From Sphingobium abikonense NBRC 16140 (GTDB lineage Bacteria > Pseudomonadota > Alphaproteobacteria > Sphingomonadales > Sphingomonadaceae): DNA of 64,000 nt. The notes under the pieces were generated by a model, which had not been told where the DNA came from, searched no databases, and saw only the letters and a program-made list of their open reading frames with translations. A program made the translations under genes and the position numbers. Positions 25,519 through 35,513 of this stretch are shown piece after piece; position 1 is the first letter of the stretch, and each line of letters begins with the position of its first letter. The stretch is from the NCBI RefSeq assembly GCF_001598335.1, contig NZ_BCYT01000007.1, positions 1 through 64,000 of the forward strand, written 5' to 3'.

Positions 25519-26151
25519 GTGAGCGAGCAGACCTATTCTTCGATGCGGACCGCCATGGTCGAAAGCCAGTTGCGCACCAGCGACGTGGATGACCAGCGCG
25601 TGATCGCCGTGATGGCCCGGGTGCCGCGGGAAGATTATGTGCCCGCCGAGCGCCGCGCCATGACCTATATCGACCGTCCCATCCCGCTGAACGGCGGCCG
25701 CGCGCTCAATGCGCCGCTGGTGACGGGACGGCTGCTCAAGGAAGCGCAGGTCGACGCGGGTGACAAGGTGCTGCTGATCGGCGCGGCGACCGGATATAGC
25801 GCGGCGCTGCTTGCCGAAATGGGCGCGCAGGTGACGGCGGTGGAAGAAGAGGGCGGCCCCGAAATCGCCGTGCCGGGCATGACGGTCGTGCGCGGTGCGC
25901 TGGCCCAAGGGGCGCCCGACGGCGCGCCCTATGACATATTGTTCATCGACGGTGCGGTGGAGGAAGTTCCCGCCGCACTCGTTCAGCAGCTTGCCGATGG
26001 CGCCCGCGTCGTGACCGGGATCATCGACCGTGGCGTCACGCGGCTGTGCGCGGGTCGGATGGTCGGCGGCGCGCTGGGGCTCAACAGCCTGGCGGATATC
26101 GAAATGGTGGCCTTGCCCGGGTTCGGCGCGGCCAAGACGTTTACGTTCTAG
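25519..26151 (+). CDS. protein-L-isoaspartate O-methyltransferase-like protein
   Basis: A 210-residue PCMT-family methyltransferase with the N-terminal pattern MVESQLRT...RVPREDYVP and the SAM-binding VLLIGAATGYSAALLAEMGAQVTAVE. The family methylates isoaspartyl residues in aged proteins, but this short form with an abbreviated C-terminal part may have drifted. The GTG at 25519 was taken as start, with GAGGAAC just upstream; a TTG farther up lacks one. It lies 20 bp before the TolC-family gene, a pairing often seen in sphingomonads. Confidence 0.85.
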   Translation: MSEQTYSSMRTAMVESQLRTSDVDDQRVIAVMARVPREDYVPAERRAMTYIDRPIPLNGGRALNAPLVTGRLLKEAQVDAGDKVLLIGAATGYSAALLAEMGAQVTAVEEEGGPEIAVPGMTVVRGALAQGAPDGAPYDILFIDGAVEEVPAALVQQLADGARVVTGIIDRGVTRLCAGRMVGGALGLNSLADIEMVALPGFGAAKTFTF

Positions 26152-26171
26152 AAGGAGGATGAGCGGGGGAG

Positions 26172-27665
26172 ATGACAGGCAAGCGCACCTATAAACGGCA
26201 CCATGCCGCAGCTGCCCTGCTGTTGCTGTCTTCCGCCATCAGCCTGCCCGCGCATGCCGAAACGCTGCAGGGCGCGCTGGCGAAGGCCTATGCGTCGAAC
26301 CCGACGCTGACCGGCGCGCGCGCGGGGCAGCGTGCGACCGACGAGAATGTGCCGATCCAGAAGGCGAATGGCCGCCCGGCCGCCGACGTCCAGGGCAGTT
26401 ATAGTGAGAGCATCCTCAAGCCCACGATCAGCTTCACCTCACCCCAGCGCACGCTGAACGCCCAAGCGTCCTTGAGCGTGCCGATTTATTCCGGCGGGTC
26501 CGTGCGCAACAGCGTCAAGGCCGCGCAAGTGCGGGTGGAGGCGGGGCAGGCGGGCCTTCGCGGCACGGAAGCCAGCATTTTCTCGCAAACGGTCGCGGCC
26601 TATATGGACGTGATCCGCGACAGCGCGATCGTGTCGCTCAACCAAGCCAATGTGAATGTGCTGGAGGTCAATCTTCAGGCGACCAACGACCGGTTCGAGG
26701 TCGGCGACCTGACGCGCACCGACGTGGCCCAGTCCGAATCGCGACTGGCGCTGGCGCGGTCCGACCTTCAGACCGCGCAGGCCAACCTCATCACCAGCCG
26801 CGAAAATTATATCGCGCTGGTCGGGGAAGCGCCCGACGCGCTGGAGCCGCCGCCGCAGCTTCCCGGCCTGCCGGCCGATCCGTCGATCGCGGTTCGCGTC
26901 GCGCTCAATGACAATCCCGACATATTGTCCGCCAAGAAGCAGCGCGAGGCCCGGCGCTATGACGTGAAGGCGGCGCGCGGCACCGTGTTGCCCACCGTTT
27001 CCGCCTTCACCCAGGCGGGCTATACCAACTATCTCCATTCGCTCGACAGCACGGCGCTCGACGCGGATGGCAACAGCATCGAAGGGCCGCAGATCAACAA
27101 GCAGGCCGCCGCCGGCGTCCAGCTGACGATCCCGCTCTACCAGGGCGGACGGCCCGCCGCGCAGGTGCGGCAGAACCAAGCGCTCGAATCGCAGGCGATC
27201 GAGCAGGAGATTGAAACCGAGCGCAACGTCATCGCGCAGACGCGCGCGGCCTATGCCAGCTGGCAGGCATCGCTCCAGACGATCCAGTCCAGCCGCAAGG
27301 CGGTCGACGCCACCGCTCTGTCGCTGGAAGGCGTGCGGGCGGAAAATTCGGTGGGCAGCCGCACCATCCTCGACATCCTCAACGCCGAGCAGGAAGCGCT
27401 GATCGCGCGGGTCGAACTGGTGTCGGCGCAGCGCAACGCCTATGTCGCCGGCTTCTCACTGCTCGCCGCGATGGGCCATGCCGAAGCCAAGGATCTGGGG
27501 CTGGAAAGCGGCACCCTTTATGATCCGATGGTCAATTATGACCGGGTCGAGGGCAAATGGTTCGACTGGGATTGGGGCGCAGCGCCGACGCCCGTGGCGA
27601 CGCGCACCGTTGACACGCCTGCGCAGGATGCCAAAGTCGATCCCGCGACGGCCCGCCAGCCTTAA
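26172..27665 (+). CDS. TolC-family outer-membrane channel protein
   Basis: A 497-residue type I secretion/efflux outer-membrane factor. A signal peptide (residues 1 to about 29, ending PAHA) precedes two repeats of the TolC helical barrel. The repeat signatures include LTQGALAKAY-like ETLQGALAKAYASNPTL, then VGDLTRTDVAQSESRLALA and VGSRTILDILNAEQEAL. Length matches TolC. No adjacent membrane-fusion or ABC partner is present, so it probably serves several exporters. The ATG at 26172 directly follows GGGGGAG. Confidence 0.92.
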   Translation: MTGKRTYKRHHAAAALLLLSSAISLPAHAETLQGALAKAYASNPTLTGARAGQRATDENVPIQKANGRPAADVQGSYSESILKPTISFTSPQRTLNAQASLSVPIYSGGSVRNSVKAAQVRVEAGQAGLRGTEASIFSQTVAAYMDVIRDSAIVSLNQANVNVLEVNLQATNDRFEVGDLTRTDVAQSESRLALARSDLQTAQANLITSRENYIALVGEAPDALEPPPQLPGLPADPSIAVRVALNDNPDILSAKKQREARRYDVKAARGTVLPTVSAFTQAGYTNYLHSLDSTALDADGNSIEGPQINKQAAAGVQLTIPLYQGGRPAAQVRQNQALESQAIEQEIETERNVIAQTRAAYASWQASLQTIQSSRKAVDATALSLEGVRAENSVGSRTILDILNAEQEALIARVELVSAQRNAYVAGFSLLAAMGHAEAKDLGLESGTLYDPMVNYDRVEGKWFDWDWGAAPTPVATRTVDTPAQDAKVDPATARQP

Positions 27666-27736
27666 CTGCTTGTTAACCGGGTCAGGTAATTCTAAGGCGG
27701 TATTGCTGCGCAATGGATTTTGGACGGGGACTATCC

Positions 27737-28207
27737 ATGGGTGACATGACCAAGGAACCCTCGATGGAAGAGATACTCTCGTCCATCAAGCGGATCATCG
27801 CCGAAGAAGGCGAGGAGGCGGTGCAGGCCGCGCCCCGCCGCACGCGCGGCGACAGCGCCCGGACGACGTCCGCCCCGGTCGCGCCCGCGATCGACGAAGT
27901 GCTGGAATTGACCGATGAGGTCGCGGAGGAGGAAGTGATGCCCGCTCCCAAAGCTGCTGCCGCCAAACCGTCCGATCCGAAGGGCGACGATACGATCCTT
28001 TCGGTCGAAAGCGAAGTGGCCGCGCGCCATTCGCTTTCCGCGCTGTCCTCCATGCTGGTCGCGCCGCGCGATGGCGAGGAAAACACGCTCGACGGCCTGG
28101 TCCGCTCCATGCTGCGGCCGATGCTCAAGGAATGGCTCGATGCGCGCCTGCCTGCGCTGGTCGAGGATATGGTGGCCAAGGAAATCGCGCGCATCACCGG
28201 TCGTTAA
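27737..28207 (+). CDS. PopZ-like polar organizing protein (DUF2497)
   Basis: A 156-residue DUF2497 protein. The N-terminal helix EPSMEEILSSIKRIIAEE and the C-terminal block TLDGLVRSMLRPMLKEWLDARLPALVEDMVAKEIARI match the conserved ends of PopZ-family proteins, joined by an acidic, proline/alanine-rich linker. In Caulobacter, PopZ forms a polar network that anchors the ParB-bound origin. Start chosen at the ATG at 27737; an in-frame ATG at 27713 is possible. It follows the TolC gene by 71 bp. Confidence 0.82.
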   Translation: MGDMTKEPSMEEILSSIKRIIAEEGEEAVQAAPRRTRGDSARTTSAPVAPAIDEVLELTDEVAEEEVMPAPKAAAAKPSDPKGDDTILSVESEVAARHSLSALSSMLVAPRDGEENTLDGLVRSMLRPMLKEWLDARLPALVEDMVAKEIARITGR

Positions 28208-28219
28208 GGCTGGCCTTGC

Positions 28220-28238
28220 GGCCGCTGGCGCAGCGGCC
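28220..28238. terminator. GC-rich hairpin after the PopZ-like gene
   Basis: GGCCGCTG/CAGCGGCC form a perfect 8-bp stem with a 3-base loop, 12 bases past the stop codon. No T-run follows, so it may be a stabiliser or a Rho-associated end rather than a classic terminator. Confidence 0.4.
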
Positions 28239-28312
28239 TAGACCCATGTCATCCTGACGGCGCACGACCCTATCGGGTCCGGGCGCCGCCTGCACGACAT
28301 GGGACGATATGC

Positions 28313-30340
28313 ATGAAGACTTTGCTGCTTGCGGGCATCGGCGCGATGGCGCTGGCCTGCGCGCCCGCGCTTGCCCGGCCGTTCACGCCGGCCGACATGG
28401 TGAATCTTGACCGGATCGGCGCGCCGGCGGTTTCCCCGGACGGCAAATGGCTGGCCTATCAGCTGCGCAGCACCGACCTGGCCGCCAATCGTGGGCGCAC
28501 CGACCTGTATCTGCTTGCCATCGACAAGCCGGGCCAAGCACCGCGCAAGATCGCTTCGATGGCGGACAAGAATGAAGCCTCGCCCGTTTTTTCGCCCGAC
28601 GGATCGGCGCTCTATTTTCAGTCGGACGCGAGCGGCGACGACCAACTCTGGCGCGTATCGCTGAGCGGCGGCGATCCGGTGCAGATCAGCAAGGCGCCCG
28701 GTGGCATTTCCGGCTTCCTGCTCAGCCCCGATGGCATGAAGGTCGCGCTTTGGGCCGACCGTCCGATAGGCGCGAAGACGCTGGACGATGTGAAGCCCGA
28801 CGCGCCGGCGGATGCGGGCAGCGGCCGCGTCTATGACCAGCTGTTCGTGCGCCATTGGGACACATGGTCGGATGGCCAGCGGTCGCAGATTTTCGTCATG
28901 CCTGTCGCGGGCGGCCCTGCCGTGTCGGTGATGGGCGGACTGGTCGGCGACAGCCCGTCAAAGCCCTTTGGCGGCGCGGAGGAGATGGCCTGGAGCAAGG
29001 ATGGCAAGACCCTGTTCTTCACTCTGCGGGAGGCGGGGCGGATCGAGCCGCTGTCGACTAATCTCGACATTTTTGCGACGCCCGCCGACGGCAGCGCCGC
29101 GCCGACCAACCTGACCGACGCCAATGACGCCACCGACACGATGCCGGCGGTCTCGCCGGACGGACAATGGCTGGCCTATGCGGCGATGAAGCGGCCGGGT
29201 TATGAAGCGGACCAGCTGGTGCTGACGCTGCGCAACATCGCGACCGGCGAAACCCGTGCGCTGACGGAAGGATGGGACCGGTCGGTCGGGTCGATCGCCT
29301 GGGCGGCGGACGGCAAGTCATTGCTGGTGACGGCCAATGACGTGCTCGACAATCCGGTATTCCGGGTCGATGTCGCGTCTGGCAAGGTGACGCGCCTGAC
29401 CGGCAAGGGCCATGCCGGCAGCGTCATTCCCTTGCCGCAGGGCGGGTTCGTCTACGCGCTCGACAGCATCCAGTCGCCCGCTGATTTCTGGAAGATGCCC
29501 GCTAGGGGCAAGCCGGTGCGTCTGACCCAGGTCAACGCCGATAAGCTGGCGGGCGTCGATGATGTGTCGGTCGAACGCTACAGCTTCAAGGGCGCCAATG
29601 GCGACACCGTCTGGGGGCAGATCGTCAAGCCGAAAGGCGCGACCGGCAAGCTGCCCGTCGCCTTCCTAGTCCATGGCGGGCCGCAGGGCAGCTTCAGCGA
29701 CAGCTGGTCCTATCGCTGGAACCCCAAGGCGTTCGCCGCCCATGGCTATGCCGCGGTGATCGTCGATTTCCACGGCTCCACCGGCTATGGTCAGGCCTTT
29801 ACCGACAGCATCAGCAAGGACTGGGGCGGCAAGCCGCTGGAAGACCTGAAACTGGGCCTGGCGGCGGCTGCGGCGCAGGACGGGCAGGCGGATGCCGGCA
29901 ATGCCTGCGCGCTCGGCGCCAGCTATGGCGGCTATATGATGAACTGGATCGCGGGGCAGTGGCCCGACGGGTTCAAATGCCTGGTCCAGCATGACGGCGT
30001 GTTCGACGCGCGGGCCATGGCCTATGAAACCGAGGAGCTGTGGTTCGACGAATGGGAACATGGCGGCCCTTATTTCGAGGTGCCGCAGGAATTCGAGAAA
30101 TGGAACCCGGTCAATCATGTCGCCCAGTGGAAGACGCCGATGCTGGTGGTGACGGGCGAAAAGGATTTCCGCATTCCCTATACCCAGGGGCTGGCGGCTT
30201 TCACCGCGCTGCAACGGCGGAATATCCCCTCGAAGCTGCTGGTCTTTCCCGATGAAAATCATTGGGTGCTGAAGCCGAAAAACTCGCTGCAATGGTATGG
30301 CGAGGCGCTGGGCTGGCTCGACAAATGGACAGCAAAATAG
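28313..30340 (+). CDS. exported S9-family prolyl oligopeptidase-type peptidase
   Basis: A 675-residue peptidase with a signal peptide (residues 1-21, ending ALA), a beta-propeller (several SPDG/W repeats such as AVSPDGKWLAYQL and VFSPDGSALYF), then an alpha/beta-hydrolase domain. The catalytic triad is readable as Ser537 (GASYGGYMM), Asp618 (TGEKDFRIPY) and His650 (DENHWVL). This fits acylaminoacyl-peptidase/dipeptidyl-peptidase S9C-type enzymes acting on peptides in the periplasm. It is a single gene with its own leader. Confidence 0.9.
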   Translation: MKTLLLAGIGAMALACAPALARPFTPADMVNLDRIGAPAVSPDGKWLAYQLRSTDLAANRGRTDLYLLAIDKPGQAPRKIASMADKNEASPVFSPDGSALYFQSDASGDDQLWRVSLSGGDPVQISKAPGGISGFLLSPDGMKVALWADRPIGAKTLDDVKPDAPADAGSGRVYDQLFVRHWDTWSDGQRSQIFVMPVAGGPAVSVMGGLVGDSPSKPFGGAEEMAWSKDGKTLFFTLREAGRIEPLSTNLDIFATPADGSAAPTNLTDANDATDTMPAVSPDGQWLAYAAMKRPGYEADQLVLTLRNIATGETRALTEGWDRSVGSIAWAADGKSLLVTANDVLDNPVFRVDVASGKVTRLTGKGHAGSVIPLPQGGFVYALDSIQSPADFWKMPARGKPVRLTQVNADKLAGVDDVSVERYSFKGANGDTVWGQIVKPKGATGKLPVAFLVHGGPQGSFSDSWSYRWNPKAFAAHGYAAVIVDFHGSTGYGQAFTDSISKDWGGKPLEDLKLGLAAAAAQDGQADAGNACALGASYGGYMMNWIAGQWPDGFKCLVQHDGVFDARAMAYETEELWFDEWEHGGPYFEVPQEFEKWNPVNHVAQWKTPMLVVTGEKDFRIPYTQGLAAFTALQRRNIPSKLLVFPDENHWVLKPKNSLQWYGEALGWLDKWTAK

Positions 30341-30392
30341 ACAGCTGCGCGCGCTGTGATAGACTGGTCGCTTCCTTGGATAGGGGGCGGCC

Positions 30393-31079
30393 ATGTCGAT
30401 GGTGATGATCGCAGCGATTGCCTTTGTCGGCACGCATTTCCTTCTGTCCCATCCCCTGCGCGCGCCGATTGTGGGGCGGGTGGCGGAGAAGGGGTTTCTG
30501 GCGCTCTATTCGCTGGTGGCCTTTGCGACCCTGGGGTGGCTGGTCGTCGCCTATCGTTCCGAAACCGTAACGAATATGCTCTGGCCGGTGGGCGATGGTC
30601 TGTGGGCCATTGCGACCATCGTCATGCTGCTGGCGTCGGTGCTGCTGATGGGGTCGCTGATCGGCAATCCGGCGATGCCCGACCCGGATGGCGCGGTGCG
30701 GGTGCCGGCGCAGGCCAAGGGCGTGTTTGCAGTCACGCGCCATCCGATGCTCTGGGCCTTTGCCCTGTGGGGGCTGAGCCATATTCTGGTCTACCCGGTG
30801 GCGAAGAATATCATCGTCGCGCTCGCCATCCTGATCCTGTCGCTCGTCGGCGCGGCCTTGCAGGACCGCAAGAAAGAACAGCTGCAACCGGCGCAATGGC
30901 GGGAATGGGAGGCGAAAACCAGCTATTGGCCCTTTGCCGCCATCGCGGCGGGGCGCGCGCGCTTCGGGCAGTTCGGCGCTCATGCCTTGGCGGGCGGCGT
31001 GGTGCTATGGCTGGCCGCGACCTGGGCGCATATGCCTCTGGCGGGCCGGGCGGCGGGCATATGGCGCTGGATCGGCTGA
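30393..31079 (+). CDS. NnrU-family membrane protein
   Basis: A 228-residue integral membrane protein with about six hydrophobic segments. The block FAVTRHPMLWAFALWGLSHILVYP is typical of NnrU and the related isoprenylcysteine-methyltransferase-like membrane fold. NnrU genes were first seen near nitrite and nitric-oxide reductases, but no denitrification genes are here, so the role is unknown. It lies 52 bp after the peptidase and 46 bp before valS. Confidence 0.82.
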   Translation: MSMVMIAAIAFVGTHFLLSHPLRAPIVGRVAEKGFLALYSLVAFATLGWLVVAYRSETVTNMLWPVGDGLWAIATIVMLLASVLLMGSLIGNPAMPDPDGAVRVPAQAKGVFAVTRHPMLWAFALWGLSHILVYPVAKNIIVALAILILSLVGAALQDRKKEQLQPAQWREWEAKTSYWPFAAIAAGRARFGQFGAHALAGGVVLWLAATWAHMPLAGRAAGIWRWIG

Positions 31080-31124
31080 TAGTTTCGCTGGAATGGAGCG
31101 GGCAGGGCCTTTAAGGGCGCTGTC

Positions 31125-33914
31125 ATGACCGAGCTGCCCAAGACATTCGACCCCGCGTCCATCGAAGCCCGCTGGTATCAGCATTGGGAGGAAAAGGGGC
31201 TGTTCCGCCCCGACCGCCCCGACGCCACGCCCTTCACCATCGTCAACCCGCCGCCCAATGTGACGGGCAGCCTGCATATCGGCCATGCGCTGGACAATAC
31301 GTTGCAGGATATCGTCATCCGCTACGAACGGCTGCGCGGCAAGGATGCGCTGTGGGTGGTGGGCACCGACCATGCCGGCATTGCGACGCAGATGGTGGTG
31401 GAGCGCCAGCTCAACGCCAAGGGCGAAAAGCGCACCGATTACAGCCGCGAGGATTTCATCGCCAAGGTGTGGGAGTGGAAAGCCGAAAGCGGCGGCGCGA
31501 TCACGCGCCAGCTGCGGCGGCTTGGCTGTTCGATGGACTGGGCGAATGAACGCTTCACCATGGATGAGGGCTTTTCAAAGGCCGTGGTCAAGGTGTTCGT
31601 GGAGTTGCACAAGCGCGGCCTGCTCTACCGTGACAAAAGGCTGGTCAATTGGGACCCGCATTTCCGCTCCGCCATTTCGGACCTTGAGGTCGAGACGGTC
31701 GAGACCAAGGGCGGTTTCTGGCGCTTCCGCTATCCGCTGGCCGATGGCGTGACCCTGGCTGACGGCAGCGATCATATCGTGGTGGCGACGACTCGGCCCG
31801 AAACCATGCTGGCTGACATGGCGGTCGCGGTGCATCCCGACGACGCGCGGTACAAGGATGTGATCGGCAAGGAGATAATTTTGCCCATAACGGGCCGGCG
31901 CATCCCCATCGTCGCGGACGATCATGCCGACCCGGAATTGGGCACGGGCGCGGTCAAGATCACGCCGGGGCATGACTTCAACGACTTCGAAGTCGGCAAG
32001 CGTGCGGGCTTCAAGGCGGGCGACATGCTCAACATGCTGGATGCCGACGCCAATGTCGTCCAGACCGCCGACGGCCTGATCCCCGAGGCTTTTCTGGGGC
32101 TGCACCGCTTCAAGCGCGACGGCGTCGATGGCGCGCGCGAAGCCGTGGTGGCGGAGATGAAGGCGCAGGGCTTCCTCGTGCCGCATGTGACGAAAAACAA
32201 GGAAGGCGAGGAGGTCACGGCCGATTTCGAACCGCGCACCATCCAGACTCCCTTCGGCGACCGGTCGGGTGTCGTCATCGAACCCTGGCTGACCGATCAA
32301 TGGTATGTCGACGCCGCAAAGCTGGCGCAGGCGCCGATGCAGGCCGTGCGCGACGGCGCGATCGAGATCGTGCCAAGGACGTGGGAAAAGACCTTCTTCA
32401 ACTGGATGGAGAATATCCAGCCCTGGTGCGTCTCGCGGCAACTGTGGTGGGGGCACCGGATTCCGGCATGGTTCGACGCGGACGGCAACAGCTATGTCGC
32501 TGAAACCGAAGCCGAAGCGCAGACGCTGGCAGGCAACAAGGCGCTGACCCGCGATCCCGACGTGCTCGACACGTGGTTCTCCTCGGCGCTATGGCCGTTC
32601 GGCACGCTTGGCTGGCCCGAAGAATCAACCGCCGTTCGCCCTGAGCTTGTCGAAGGGCAGTCTTTGTCTTCTGAAAACAAGGACAGGGCTTCGACAGGCT
32701 CAGCCCGAACGGGTCAGAGCTTGCTCGCGCGTCATTATCCCAATGACCTGCTGATTTCCGGGTTCGACATATTGTTCTTCTGGGACGCGCGCATGGCGAT
32801 GATGGGACAAGAGTTCATGGGGGATGTCCCGTGGCGCAAACTCTATCTCCATGGCCTCGTTCGCGCGGCGGATGGGCAGAAAATGTCCAAGTCCAAGGGC
32901 AATGTCGTCGATCCGCTGGGCCTGATCGATCGGTTCGGCGCGGACGCGCTGCGCTTCTTCATGGCGGCGATGGAAAGCCAGGGCCGCGACGTGAAGATGG
33001 ATGAGAAGCGGGTCGAGGGCTATCGCAATTTCGCGACCAAGCTGTGGAATGCGGCGCGCTTCCTCCAGTCCAATGGGATTACGGCCTCCGCGACCCATGA
33101 AGCGCCCGCCGCCACGCTGCCGGTCAATCGCTGGATCATCGCAGAAACGGTCGGCTGCGTGCAGGCGATCGACACGGCGATGGCCGAACTGCGCTTCGAC
33201 GCGGCGGCCAACGCCATCTATCACTTCGTCTGGGACCAGTTTTGCGACTGGTATATCGAGCTGACTAAGGGCGCGATGGACGATGAAACCCGCGCCGTCG
33301 CGGGCTGGGCGTTCGACCAGATCCTCGTCATGCTGCACCCGTTCATGCCATTCATAACGGAAGAGTTATGGAACCTGACCGGCAAGCGCGCGAACGAATT
33401 GATCGTCGCGCAATGGCCGCAGGCGCTGGCCGCCGTCGACAGGCAAGCGCAGGCGGAAATCGACTGGCTGATCCGGCTGGTGAGTGCGATCCGCACCGCG
33501 CGCACCGAACTCAATGTGCCGCCCGGCGCGAAGCTGCCGATGGTCGTGAGCGGCGCGGCGGAGGATACGCATCGCCGGCTGGACCGGCAGGGCGTGGCGC
33601 TGGCGCGGCTGGGCCGGGTGGAGAGCCTGAGCCTTGGCGAACCGCCCGCTGGCGGCGCGGCGCAAATCGTCCTGGACGAAGCGACCTTCATCCTGCCGCT
33701 GGAAGGCGTGATCGACATTGCGGCGGAAAAGGCGCGGCTTGCCAAGGCGCTGGCCGGGGCGGAAAAGGAACGCGATTCGCTGGGCGGTCGCCTGTCCAAC
33801 GCCAGTTTCGTGGAAAAGGCCAAGCCTGAAGCCGTCGCCAAGGCGCGCGAGGACCATGCCGAAAAGACCGCCGAGGCCGAGCGGCTGAAAGCGGCACTGG
33901 AACGGTTGGGATAA
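31125..33914 (+). CDS. valS: valyl-tRNA synthetase with in-frame repeat insertion
   Basis: Class I synthetase charging tRNA-Val, 929 residues. HIGH is at residues 51-54 ([11 protein letters not shown]), the editing (CP1) domain holds [22 protein letters not shown] is near residues 587-591, and a C-terminal coiled-coil arm ends the protein. Between the [14 protein letters not shown] segment and [12 protein letters not shown], an extra stretch of about 30 residues (roughly 502-530; includes [10 protein letters not shown] and [11 protein letters not shown]) is encoded by a REP-like inverted pair. The frame is preserved. As the only valS seen and essential, it should be functional. AAGGGCG precedes the ATG. 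Confidence 0.97.
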   Translation: MTELPKTFDPASIEARWYQHWEEKGLFRPDRPDATPFTIVNPPPNVTGSLHIGHALDNTLQDIVIRYERLRGKDALWVVGTDHAGIATQMVVERQLNAKGEKRTDYSREDFIAKVWEWKAESGGAITRQLRRLGCSMDWANERFTMDEGFSKAVVKVFVELHKRGLLYRDKRLVNWDPHFRSAISDLEVETVETKGGFWRFRYPLADGVTLADGSDHIVVATTRPETMLADMAVAVHPDDARYKDVIGKEIILPITGRRIPIVADDHADPELGTGAVKITPGHDFNDFEVGKRAGFKAGDMLNMLDADANVVQTADGLIPEAFLGLHRFKRDGVDGAREAVVAEMKAQGFLVPHVTKNKEGEEVTADFEPRTIQTPFGDRSGVVIEPWLTDQWYVDAAKLAQAPMQAVRDGAIEIVPRTWEKTFFNWMENIQPWCVSRQLWWGHRIPAWFDADGNSYVAETEAEAQTLAGNKALTRDPDVLDTWFSSALWPFGTLGWPEESTAVRPELVEGQSLSSENKDRASTGSARTGQSLLARHYPNDLLISGFDILFFWDARMAMMGQEFMGDVPWRKLYLHGLVRAADGQKMSKSKGNVVDPLGLIDRFGADALRFFMAAMESQGRDVKMDEKRVEGYRNFATKLWNAARFLQSNGITASATHEAPAATLPVNRWIIAETVGCVQAIDTAMAELRFDAAANAIYHFVWDQFCDWYIELTKGAMDDETRAVAGWAFDQILVMLHPFMPFITEELWNLTGKRANELIVAQWPQALAAVDRQAQAEIDWLIRLVSAIRTARTELNVPPGAKLPMVVSGAAEDTHRRLDRQGVALARLGRVESLSLGEPPAGGAAQIVLDEATFILPLEGVIDIAAEKARLAKALAGAEKERDSLGGRLSNASFVEKAKPEAVAKAREDHAEKTAEAERLKAALERLG
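32632..32713. repeat. REP-like inverted repeat pair inside valS
   Basis: The left copy (32632-32657) contains CCCTGAGCTTGTCGAAGG. The right copy (32684-32713) is its inverted partner, with TTCGACAGGCTCAGC. About 26 bases separate them. The pair belongs to the same palindromic family as that at 33929 and is translated in frame as part of ValS. Confidence 0.88.
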
Positions 33915-33928
33915 GCCCGGGCATATGA

Positions 33929-34006
33929 CCCGTTCGGGCTGAGCTTGTCGAAGCCCTGTTCTTCCTTGATAGAAGAACGGCCCTTCGACAGGCTCAGGGC
34001 GAACGG
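33929..34006. repeat. REP-like inverted repeat pair downstream of valS
   Basis: The left copy (33929-33958) has GGGCTGAGCTTGTCGAAGCC and the right, inverted copy (33981-34006) has CCCTTCGACAGGCTCAGGGC. Transcribed, they form a long hairpin 15 bases after the valS stop, which may stabilise or end the message. Same family as the pair inside valS at 32632. Confidence 0.85.
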
Positions 34007-34057
34007 TGGCGGCCATGGTCCGCTTCCTTATCCAGCCTGCGTGGGGAGGTGCAGACA

Positions 34058-35509
34058 ATGGCGACACGCGAATCAGGCAGCAAGGACCTGACGCAGGGGG
34101 CGATCGGATCGACGCTGCTGCTCTTTGCCATGCCGACGCTGGCGTCCAACATCCTCCAGTCCTTGAATGGCTCGATCAACGCCATCTGGGTTGGCCGCTT
34201 CCTGGGCGCGCAGGCGCTGGCGGCGACCGCCAACGCCAATATCATCATGTTCCTCATGTTCTCGGTCGTGTTCGGGTTCGGCATGGCCTCGACCGTGGTG
34301 GTCGCCCAGTCGGTCGGCGCGAAGGATATCGACGCGGCGCGCCGCGCGTTCGGTACGGCGGTCGGCTTTTGTTCGATGCTGGGGCTGGGCGTCGCCATCG
34401 CCGGCTGGATCGGCGCGCCCGCATTGCTGCGGTTGCTCGCGACGCCGCAGGAGGCGTTCGACCTGGCGCTCGTTTATCTGCGCGTCATCTTCTTCGCCAT
34501 GCCAGCGACCTTGCTGGTCGTCATGATCATGATGGGCCTGCGCGGCGCGGGCGACGCGCGCACCCCGCTCATCTTCATGATTGTCAGCGTCGCCATTGAC
34601 CTGGTGCTCAATCCCGTGCTGATCCTGGGGCTTGGGCCGGTTCCGGCCTTCGGCATTGCGGGGTCTGCGGCGGCGACGGCGGCGGCCGGGTTCATCAGCC
34701 TGATCGGCGTCGTCGCCTTCATCTACGCCAAGGACATGCCGCTGCGGCTGCGTGGCGCGGAACTGCGCTACCTCTGGCCTGCCGCCGACCAGATGCGCGT
34801 GCTGCTGGGCAAGGGATTGCCGATGGGGTTGCAGATGATCGTCATGTCCCTGTCGGGCCTGGTCATGATCGGCCTCGTCAACCGCGAGGGGCTGCTGGTG
34901 ACGGCCGCCTATGGCGCGGCGCAGCAGATATGGACCTATCTTCAGATGCCGGCGATGGCGATGGGCGCGGCGGTCAGCGCGATGGCGGCGCAGAATATCG
35001 GTGCGGCGCGGTGGGACCGGATCAGCCGCATCACCGGCTATGGCCTGGGCTATCTGCTGGCCGTGACCAGCGCAATGGTCCTGGTCATTCTGTTGTTCCA
35101 CGAACCGCTGCTGGCGCTGTTCCTGGGCGATAATCAGGCGGCAATCGCGGCAGCCTGGACGATGCAGCTGCTCGCCAGCTGGAGCTTCATCTTCTTTGGC
35201 TGCACCATGATCCTGTTCGGCGTCATGCGCGCCAATGGCGTGGTGGTCGCGCCGCTGCTGATTCTCATCTTCACATTGTTCGCGGTGCGGCTGGGCTTTT
35301 ATCATCTCGCCTATCCGGTGCTGGACGCGAACGCCCTGTGGCTGAGCTTCCCCGTCGGGTCGCTGACCGCGCTGCTGCTGGCAGCGGCGGTGTATCTGCA
35401 CGGCGGCTGGCGCAAGGCGAAGCTGATGGCGCCGGTCCATGCCGAACAATGCCGCGAAAGCGTGAACAGCGAAGCCGAACCGGCCGGGCGCATCACCCCG
35501 GTCGGCTAA
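34058..35509 (+). CDS. MATE-family efflux transporter
   Basis: A 483-residue multidrug and toxin extrusion protein with about twelve membrane segments in two repeated halves (first half near LLLFAMPTLASNILQSLNGSI, second near GLPMGLQMIVMSLSGLVM). It expels cationic drugs or metabolites in exchange for Na+ or H+. The ATG at 34058 has GGGGAGG eight bases upstream; an in-frame GTG at 34049 would overlap that site. It ends four bases from the convergent HerA-like gene. Confidence 0.9.
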   Translation: MATRESGSKDLTQGAIGSTLLLFAMPTLASNILQSLNGSINAIWVGRFLGAQALAATANANIIMFLMFSVVFGFGMASTVVVAQSVGAKDIDAARRAFGTAVGFCSMLGLGVAIAGWIGAPALLRLLATPQEAFDLALVYLRVIFFAMPATLLVVMIMMGLRGAGDARTPLIFMIVSVAIDLVLNPVLILGLGPVPAFGIAGSAAATAAAGFISLIGVVAFIYAKDMPLRLRGAELRYLWPAADQMRVLLGKGLPMGLQMIVMSLSGLVMIGLVNREGLLVTAAYGAAQQIWTYLQMPAMAMGAAVSAMAAQNIGAARWDRISRITGYGLGYLLAVTSAMVLVILLFHEPLLALFLGDNQAAIAAAWTMQLLASWSFIFFGCTMILFGVMRANGVVVAPLLILIFTLFAVRLGFYHLAYPVLDANALWLSFPVGSLTALLLAAAVYLHGGWRKAKLMAPVHAEQCRESVNSEAEPAGRITPVG

Positions 35510-35513
35510 GCCG

